A stretch of DNA of 5,023 nucleotides from positions 1 through 5,023 of the forward strand of contig JAJYHU010000114.1 in the NCBI GenBank assembly GCA_021784615.1, written 5' to 3'. Under the pieces are notes generated by a model. That model was not told the DNA's origin and made no database searches. It worked only from the letters and a program-made list of their open reading frames with translations. Source of the DNA: Acidobacteriota bacterium (GTDB lineage Bacteria > Acidobacteriota > Terriglobia > UBA7540). Position numbers and translations under genes: made by a program. This document shows, piece after piece, positions 1-3,848 of the stretch (the first letter of the stretch is position 1; every line of letters begins with the position of its first letter).

Positions 1-532
1 CGTCCTGCACCAGCTTGACGGCCTTCTGGAAGTGAATACCCGACCGTTGCTGGGTTCCCACTTGCACGACCCGGTTGTATTTGCGAGCCGCCTCCACCAT
101 CACTTTGCCTTCGTCGATGGTGTGGCAAATGGGTTTTTCAACGTAAACATCCTTGCCGGCCTTGCAGGCTTCCACCATCACCAGCGGATGCCAGTGGTCC
201 GGTGTGCCAACAATCACAACGTCGATATCTTTGCGGTCGAGAACTTGACGAAAGTCGGTGTAGGTTTGGGCTTTGCCACCGGTCGCTGCGAGGGCCTTGT
301 CTAGATTGGGTTGGTAGACGTCGCAGACAGCTGCGACTTCAACGTCCGGTTGCCTGAAAAAATTGGAAAGATCGCTTCGCCCCCTGCCGCCTGTGCCCAC
401 AACTCCAACGATAACTTTGTCGTTTGCAGAGACGCTCTTCGCCTGGCCCAAGGCAGGAAGCCCGACTCCGGCAGTCACCGCCCCTGCCGCCACCTTCTTC
501 ATAAAATCGCGTCGATCGAAGCCAGCGCTCAT
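1..532 (-). CDS. Gfo/Idh/MocA-family oxidoreductase with Tat signal, N-terminal part (runs off left edge)
   Basis: Partial gene; 177 N-terminal residues are present with no stop before the edge. It is predicted to be an NAD(P)-dependent oxidoreductase, acting on a sugar, inositol or similar polyol, exported folded by the Tat system. Seen: a twin-arginine motif RRDFMKK at residues 7-13, then a hydrophobic stretch (about 15-29) ending in a small-residue region near 29-36. A Rossmann dinucleotide-binding segment follows (VGVVGTGGRGR, 42-52), an acidic residue after the second strand (CDVY, 70-73), the TPDHWH motif (110-115) and the family signature EKP (132-134). Full-length Tat members usually reach about 400-450 residues, so over half is missing, including the substrate domain. 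The ATG at 530-532 is chosen because a GGAG ribosome site (541-544) lies 8 nt upstream and the Tat motif falls right after it. The true substrate cannot be told from this part. Confidence 0.93.
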   Translation of the reverse strand, partial: MSAGFDRRDFMKKVAAGAVTAGVGLPALGQAKSVSANDKVIVGVVGTGGRGRSDLSNFFRQPDVEVAAVCDVYQPNLDKALAATGGKAQTYTDFRQVLDRKDIDVVIVGTPDHWHPLVMVEACKAGKDVYVEKPICHTIDEGKVMVEAARKYNRVVQVGTQQRSGIHFQKAVKLVQD

Positions 533-580
533 AATGGTCGCTCCACTAATCAGAGTGTCAATCGTTTTGGTAGCGCCGTT

Positions 581-610
581 TGTATATTACATTCAAGTCG
601 CGCCTGTCAA
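581..610 (-). promoter_or_regulatory. Candidate sigma70-type promoter of the Gfo/Idh/MocA gene
   Basis: On the minus strand a perfect TTGACA (605-610) is followed after 18 nt by TATACA (581-586); TAATAT (584-589) is an alternative -10 at 15 nt. The expected transcript would start near 573-575, about 40 nt ahead of the ATG. A second TTGACA (556-561) has no fitting -10. The -35 match is strong and the -10 match is moderate, so the oxidoreductase may be transcribed independently of the XRE gene upstream. Confidence 0.45.
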
Positions 611-691
611 GGAATTAAAAAATGAATCGTGGACTAGAATTGTGGCAGGTGCAGCGCGAGACGCCGCATCACGAATCGGAGGCGCGGAACC

Positions 692-1030
692 CTAATCCCT
701 GCTCAGCTTGCTGGCCAGTGTAAGAATCAATTTCCGGTTTGCCGTAGACATATTTTCAAAATACTTGGCCAATTTCCGCATGGATTTCGATTGGCTAATG
801 TGAGGAGGAATTCGCGGAGCTATCGGCTGCCCGCCTCCGCGAAAAAGAAGCTGGTAGGAATCAACTTCCAAAGCCTTGGCAAACTTGTCCAGAGTCGTCA
901 GAGACGGAGCTGTGTATCCGCCCTCGACACGGGAAATATACGAACGCAACAGGCCCGAGCGTTTCTCAATGTCACCCTGCGAAAGGCCCTTCGCCTCGCG
1001 CAAAGTCCGGATTCGTTTTCCGATTTCCAT
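692..1030 (-). CDS. XRE-family helix-turn-helix DNA-binding protein (112 aa)
   Basis: Small cytoplasmic transcriptional regulator. An HTH_3/Cro-C1-type domain fills residues about 5-63: IGKRIRTLREAKGLSQ, then GDIEKRSGL as the first helix of the HTH, SYISRVEGG as the recognition helix, and LDKFAKALEVDSYQLLF closing the fold. A Gly/Pro-rich linker (about 65-80) leads to a C-terminal helical tail (MRKLAKYFENMSTANRKLILTLASKL, about 84-109). From memory, similar proteins with this tail are common in Acidobacteria and have no assigned target. The ATG at 1028-1030 is chosen because it begins the domain in the usual place. A longer reading back to 1198 would add 56 residues without family resemblance and would overlap the SIS gene. 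No good ribosome site sits at normal distance; a GAGGG lies about 20 nt upstream (1050-1054), so translation may be weak or nearly leaderless. The stop is TAG. It lies 109 bp downstream of the SIS gene, and an operator-like palindrome upstream suggests autoregulation. Confidence 0.88.
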   Translation of the reverse strand: MEIGKRIRTLREAKGLSQGDIEKRSGLLRSYISRVEGGYTAPSLTTLDKFAKALEVDSYQLLFRGGGQPIAPRIPPHISQSKSMRKLAKYFENMSTANRKLILTLASKLSRD

Positions 1031-1059
1031 AATTTTATGAAAACAGAATCCCTCTTGCT

Positions 1060-1079
1060 TGTCAACAATGGTGTATTGT
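1060..1079 (-). promoter_or_regulatory. Operator-like inverted repeat with TTGACA box upstream of the XRE gene
   Basis: Positions 1065-1079 form a perfect inverted repeat ACAAT-N5-ATTGT, a size and shape typical of XRE/Cro-C1 operators. Its edge overlaps a perfect minus-strand TTGACA (1060-1065). No well-spaced -10 follows: TTTCAT comes at 17 nt, and the better TAAAAT (1032-1037) only at 22 nt. An alternative promoter could use the AT-rich segment further upstream (TATTAT, 1105-1110, with a poor -35). The palindrome lies 35-49 bp from the XRE start codon, where a bound repressor would block transcription in either case. Function is inferred from position only. Confidence 0.35.
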
Positions 1080-1139
1080 CCAAATGGAAGAGTGTTGGAT
1101 TTATATAATACAAAATTACTAGGTGACCGATAAAGTAAC

Positions 1140-2186
1140 TTAAGGGAGTTTCGGGCGGCTGGCCCGCCCGGAAGGAGCAGCCGAATGACGCGCGGCATGG
1201 TGCGTTACAGAATTAAGAAACGCTAGCGCCAGCAACGCTCCTGCCGGCTCCGTTAGCGTCGGAAGCAACACCGACAGGGTTGCAGCTTTGGAAAGTAGGG
1301 GATCATTGCCGTCCGTAATCGCAAAGAGTTTCCCTCCGGCTATATTACTGGCGCCATGCGCAGCTTGCTGGACCTCCGCCTTTAACGCGCATCGCGAGCC
1401 GGAAAGGAATAACACACCGGCGCCCGGTTGGCGCAGAGTGGGCAACACATGTTGAAAATGTGAGGGATCAAGACCGCAGGCAGGAATCCCCGCCATTTCC
1501 GCAAGCTGACAAGCAGCCTGGAGAGCAATAGGATGGTACAGACCTCCGCCAATCAACCAGAGTCTCTGCAAACTGCTGAATTCACCGGCAAGAGCCTGGG
1601 CGGCATCGCTGAACTGGTTCTCGACCCACTCGATGCTTTCCGGAAGTTTCGCAAGTTCCGTTTCCTCCGTCGCAAGCAGTGAAGCAGGGCGTTTCAGCGC
1701 CCGGGCGGCGGCAAGAGCCAGAAAAACCATTGCCGCATGCTGACAGAAGACCGATTGGATCCCCTCGACCGGGGCTTCATGAAGGTACAGTTCGGCAACG
1801 CCGTCCGCCAGCTTGCCGAGTTCGCTTCCCGGGTTTGCCGTCAGCGCCCAAACCACGGCTCCGCGAGCCTTCGCCTGCCGCACAGCCTCCAAGGTTTTCT
1901 CACACTCGCCCGACGGAGAGATCGCAATCAGCAGAGATCGAACAGCCAGAGCGGAGATGGTGTAGCCTTTAAACGCCTCCGGCGTTCGCGCGACAGCCGG
2001 CAGTCTTAGAAGAGATTCAAACGCGTACGCTCCGGTAAGCGCCGCCCAGTAGGATGAACCGCTGCCAGTTATGAAAACCGGCTTCTCGCTCCAAGCGGCC
2101 CGGCGCACCAACGCATCGTATTGAGGTTGTCCTTTAGTCCACATCAACCGCAGCGCACGCGGGATTTCCAGAATTTCGTGCTTCAT
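1140..2186 (-). CDS. Double SIS-domain protein, sugar-phosphate isomerase/deaminase-like (348 aa)
   Basis: Probably a cytoplasmic enzyme or sensor of phosphosugars, similar in layout to the isomerase half of GlmS and to AgaS/FrlB-type deglycase or deaminase proteins, without the glutaminase domain. First SIS domain about 30-165: FITGSGSSYWAA (38-49) is the phosphate-binding loop after the first strand, and ISPSGECEKTLEA (89-101) corresponds to the SQSGET motif. Second SIS domain about 205-330: LIGGGLYHPIALQAACQLAEM (211-231) resembles the GlmS G-x-G-x-x-Y-P-I-A-L-E-G-A-L-K-L-K-E block with the Glu kept (230), and a His sits in HFQHV (243-247) near the GlmS catalytic His. The GlmS-type C-terminal D-x-P-R-x-L-x-K-S-V-T-V-E ending is not seen; the protein instead ends in a Ser/Arg/Pro-rich tail (about 331-348). 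The ATG at 2184-2186 is preferred over TTG at 2202-2204 because the purine run GGAAGGG (2190-2196) sits 3 nt before it. The substrate is unknown. Confidence 0.87.
   Translation of the reverse strand: MKHEILEIPRALRLMWTKGQPQYDALVRRAAWSEKPVFITGSGSSYWAALTGAYAFESLLRLPAVARTPEAFKGYTISALAVRSLLIAISPSGECEKTLEAVRQAKARGAVVWALTANPGSELGKLADGVAELYLHEAPVEGIQSVFCQHAAMVFLALAAARALKRPASLLATEETELAKLPESIEWVENQFSDAAQALAGEFSSLQRLWLIGGGLYHPIALQAACQLAEMAGIPACGLDPSHFQHVLPTLRQPGAGVLFLSGSRCALKAEVQQAAHGASNIAGGKLFAITDGNDPLLSKAATLSVLLPTLTEPAGALLALAFLNSVTHHAARHSAAPSGRASRPKLP
1152..1170. other. GC-rich hairpin at the 3' end of the SIS gene
   Basis: CGGGCGG (1152-1158) and CCGCCCG (1164-1170) form a perfect 7-bp stem with a 5-nt loop, inside the last ten codons of the SIS gene. 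In the minus-strand transcript it is not followed by a U-run, so it is not a convincing intrinsic terminator. It could slow ribosomes, protect the 3' end of the mRNA or simply reflect GC-rich coding sequence. Confidence 0.25.
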
Positions 2187-2258
2187 CTTCCCTTCCGTTT
2201 TCAAGAGGATCGGTGGAAATTACCCATGGGCCGAACCCGAGGCAGTCATCGAGGATCC

Positions 2259-2288
2259 CTTTTACACTAACCGTCCTCGCCCTACAAA
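2259..2288. promoter_or_regulatory. Weak back-to-back promoter candidates for the SIS gene and the efflux operon
   Basis: Plus strand: TTTACA (2261-2266), 16 nt, TACAAA (2283-2288). Minus strand: TTGTAG (2282-2287), 17 nt, TAAAAG (2259-2264). The same 30 bp therefore fits divergent promoters, which would place the SIS start about 65 nt downstream and give the efflux operon a leader near 390 nt. Both matches are imperfect (the best hexamer is 5 of 6), so this is a suggestion only. Confidence 0.2.
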
Positions 2289-2310
2289 GACAACACCTCC
2301 GATGGGTCGT

Positions 2311-2324
2311 TGATATTTGTATCA
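2311..2324. promoter_or_regulatory. Short palindrome, possible operator
   Basis: TGATA-TTTG-TATCA is a perfect 5-bp inverted repeat with a 4-nt spacer, in the divergent region 125 bp from the SIS start codon. It is short enough to arise by chance and no regulator can be matched to it. It differs from the ACAAT-N5-ATTGT palindrome ahead of the XRE gene. Confidence 0.15.
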
Positions 2325-2331
2325 CGAACTT

Positions 2332-2424
2332 GGGTCCAGCGGGTAAGCGCCTGCGCCGGCAGCCAACCCGTCAGAAGGGCTGTAGACCCGACGGCCTCTT
2401 CCGGAGAGTGATCTCCATCGCCGT
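2332..2424. other. Cluster of nested and alternative inverted repeats (possible structured leader RNA)
   Basis: In 93 bp several stems can be drawn. GGGTC 2332-2336 pairs with GACCC 2385-2389. CGGGT 2340-2344 pairs with ACCCG 2366-2370 and equally well with a second ACCCG at 2386-2390. CTGC 2351-2354 pairs with GCAG 2359-2362. CCGTC 2368-2372 pairs with GACGG 2390-2394. ACGGC 2391-2395 pairs with GCCGT 2420-2424, enclosing GGAGA 2403-2407 with TCTCC 2412-2416 and a GTGA loop. Several of these exclude each other, as in switching leaders. On the plus strand the last loop reads GUGA, a GNRA tetraloop, which slightly favours that orientation. I do not recognise a known riboswitch class, and all stems are short. 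Confidence 0.3.
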
Positions 2425-2428
2425 TTCA

Positions 2429-2436
2429 ATTATAAT
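2429..2436. promoter_or_regulatory. AT-rich TATAAT core, -10-like on both strands
   Basis: ATTATAAT gives a perfect TATAAT on the plus strand (2431-2436) and another on the minus strand (2429-2434). Neither has a good -35: plus GTGATC at 17 nt, minus CTTCTT at 17 nt. If used on the plus strand it would start the efflux transcript about 245 nt before the adaptor gene. On the minus strand it would give the SIS gene a leader of about 235 nt that includes the inverted-repeat cluster. Confidence 0.25.
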
Positions 2437-2613
2437 ATGTGGGAAACAAGCAAGAAGGCTTACGGCAATCGAAAGAGTTACTGGGAGATAATGGAACGCT
2501 GTTTTCAAAGATGCCGGGCCTTGACCCACAATCGCGATTTCGACGGCGCGGAAATGCCGAGCGTTTTTGTCTCTACCGGAAGAACGCGCAATCTCCTTGA
2601 GATCTCAGTATGA
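2437..2613 (+). CDS. Doubtful small ORF, 58 codons, no recognised family
   Basis: An uninterrupted frame runs from ATG at 2437 to TGA at 2611-2613. The product begins MWETSKKAYGNRKSYWEIME and ends NLLEISV. It is basic in its first half, with two Cys at 22 and 26 (CFQRC) and no signal peptide or membrane segment. There is no ribosome site ahead of the ATG, which overlaps the TATAAT core, and a frame of this length can occur by chance. It could be a remnant of an older gene. I do not recognise it and list it mainly because it fills the gap before the efflux operon. Confidence 0.13.
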   Translation: MWETSKKAYGNRKSYWEIMERCFQRCRALTHNRDFDGAEMPSVFVSTGRTRNLLEISV

Positions 2614-2687
2614 ACCGCCAACGCCAGTTAAATTCCTTGTAACGCTTCACACGATGCAATCGTCAAAAATAAACGTGGGGTCATAGA

Positions 2688-3848
2688 TTGAAGAAACCGA
2701 CAGTTTCCAGAGTGCCACTTTTCGTATTTGTAGCCTTCACCGCAGCCGTCGCCGTATTTTCGATGGGTTGCTCGGGAAAGAAGACCGGCAGCGTTCCGCC
2801 ACCGGCAGAAATGAATCAGTCTGTGCCCGTCACGGTGGCGGAGGCAGTTGAAAAAGACATGCCGGTTCAGGTGACGGCAATTGGAAACGTCGAAGCCTAT
2901 TCAACGGTTACGATCAAGTCACTGGTGGACGGTGAAATTCAACGGGCCTACTTCACCCAGGGCCAAGATGTGAGAAAGGGCGACTTGCTGTTCATAATCG
3001 ATCAGCGCCCTTTCAAAGCTACCCTTCAACAAACAGAAGCCAATCTGGCGCGAGACGAAGCCCAGGCACAGAACGCCCGGCAGCAACTCCAACGGTATAG
3101 CCAGCTCGAACAAGCCGGCATCGTCTCAAAGGACCAATACGACCAGTACCAGACGAACGCCACAGCCCTGGAGGCGGCCGTTCGCGCAGACCGGGCCGCC
3201 GTCGAACAAGCTAAAATCCAGCTCAGTTATTGCTCCATTTACTCTCCAATCTCAGGCCGTACGGGAAGCCTGCTGGTCTACCCCGGCAACCTGGTCAAAA
3301 CGAATGACACAAGCCTGGTGGTAATTAATCAGATCACTCCGATTTACGTGGATTTCTCTGTGCCGGAGCAGTACTTGGCCGAGATCAAGAATTACGAAAT
3401 GCGTGGCAGGCTCCAGGTTCTTGCCAGCATTGCCAATAATGGTGGAAGGCCTTCCGCAGGCCGGCTGAGCTTTATCAACAATACCGTCGATAGCAGCACC
3501 GGAACGATCATGCTGAAAGCAACGTTCCCGAACGGCGACCGCCGCCTGTGGCCCGGCCAATTTGTCAGCGTCACGGTTGATCTCACGACGCAGCCGCACG
3601 CAACGGTGGTTCCGTCACAGGCCGTCCAGACCGGACAACAGGGGAAATATATCTACGTGGTCAAGCCTGACCTCACGACAGAACTTCGTCCCGTCCGGGT
3701 CGGCAATACGGTGGGCAGCGATACCGTGATTGAACAGGGGATCAAACCTGGGGAAACGGTCGTAACGAATGGGCAGCTCCGGCTCTACCCCGGAGCCAAA
3801 GTGGCGATCAAAAATGCATCAGCTTCTGCCCCGGATAACGCCTCATGA
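2688..3848 (+). CDS. mdtA: RND efflux periplasmic adaptor subunit (membrane fusion protein), MdtA-like, probable lipoprotein
   Basis: Adaptor that links an RND pump in the inner membrane to an outer-membrane channel; it works in the periplasm. Seen in order: a basic start and hydrophobic signal (residues 1-25) followed by MGC with Cys28 as a likely lipidated residue, although Ser at -3 makes a poor lipobox. First barrel/lipoyl half about 58-107 (GNVEAYSTVTIKSLVDGEI, QGQDVRKGDLLFIID); alpha-helical hairpin about 108-180, rich in Gln, Ala and Asp; second lipoyl half about 183-212 (YSPISGRTGSLLVYPGNLV). Beta-barrel about 215-300 (VDFSVPEQ, STGTIMLKATFPNGDRRLWPGQFV) and membrane-proximal domain to about 376. 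The 386-residue length is normal for the family. The start is TTG at 2688: an in-frame stop lies at 2670-2672, and the first internal ATG (Met26) would remove the signal. GTGGGG (2675-2680) serves as a weak ribosome site. It overlaps the pump gene by 4 nt. Confidence 0.95.
   Translation: MKKPTVSRVPLFVFVAFTAAVAVFSMGCSGKKTGSVPPPAEMNQSVPVTVAEAVEKDMPVQVTAIGNVEAYSTVTIKSLVDGEIQRAYFTQGQDVRKGDLLFIIDQRPFKATLQQTEANLARDEAQAQNARQQLQRYSQLEQAGIVSKDQYDQYQTNATALEAAVRADRAAVEQAKIQLSYCSIYSPISGRTGSLLVYPGNLVKTNDTSLVVINQITPIYVDFSVPEQYLAEIKNYEMRGRLQVLASIANNGGRPSAGRLSFINNTVDSSTGTIMLKATFPNGDRRLWPGQFVSVTVDLTTQPHATVVPSQAVQTGQQGKYIYVVKPDLTTELRPVRVGNTVGSDTVIEQGIKPGETVVTNGQLRLYPGAKVAIKNASASAPDNAS

Larger units (their letters stand above)
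2187..2687. other. Divergent intergenic region between the SIS gene and the efflux operon
   Basis: These 501 bp separate two divergently read genes and hold no convincing protein gene. The longer ORFs here show no family features and no ribosome sites. From left to right it contains the SIS ribosome site (2190-2196), weak overlapping promoter candidates on both strands (2259-2288), a short palindrome (2311-2324), a cluster of nested inverted repeats (2332-2424), an AT-rich TATAAT core (2429-2436), a doubtful small ORF (2437-2613), a TGAGATCTCA palindrome (2598-2607) and the leader of the efflux operon. I see no transposon ends, tRNA or CRISPR repeats. Confidence 0.7.

Noticed and set aside
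32..695. Several plus-strand frames of 90-110 codons opposite the oxidoreductase gene
   Set aside because: They lie antisense to a clearly recognisable Gfo/Idh/MocA coding sequence and its upstream region, and their products show no family features.
1104..1109. Perfect plus-strand TATAAT
   Set aside because: No -35 box occurs at 15-19 nt, and no plus-strand gene follows, only the antisense of the SIS gene.
1031..1198. A 56-codon N-terminal extension of the XRE gene starting at ATG 1196-1198
   Set aside because: The added residues resemble no XRE N-terminus, overlap the SIS coding sequence and run through the operator- and promoter-like segment. The HTH domain begins exactly at the ATG at 1028-1030.
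2187..2204. TTG at 2202-2204 as the SIS start
   Set aside because: It would add only six residues and has no ribosome site, while the ATG at 2184-2186 follows a purine-rich GGAAGGG.
2391..2424. Minus-strand GGCGATGGAG resembling the 5' end of a fluoride riboswitch
   Set aside because: The matching CGCC arm, the pseudoknot strand and the terminal CUAC are missing, and no fluoride exporter gene follows.
2187..2440. A glmS-type ribozyme ahead of the SIS gene
   Set aside because: The conserved glmS ribozyme core was not recognised on the minus strand, and the SIS protein is not a full GlmS.
2134..2491. A 63-codon minus-strand frame (2134-2325) and a 92-codon plus-strand frame (2213-2491) in the divergent region
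   Set aside because: Neither has a ribosome site or recognisable domain. The first overlaps the SIS start and the second runs through the inverted-repeat cluster and promoter-like sequences.
2544..2568. CGGC/GCCG hairpin followed a few bases later by five T, as an intrinsic terminator
   Set aside because: The stem is only 4 bp with an 8-nt loop, and AGCG separates it from the T-run.
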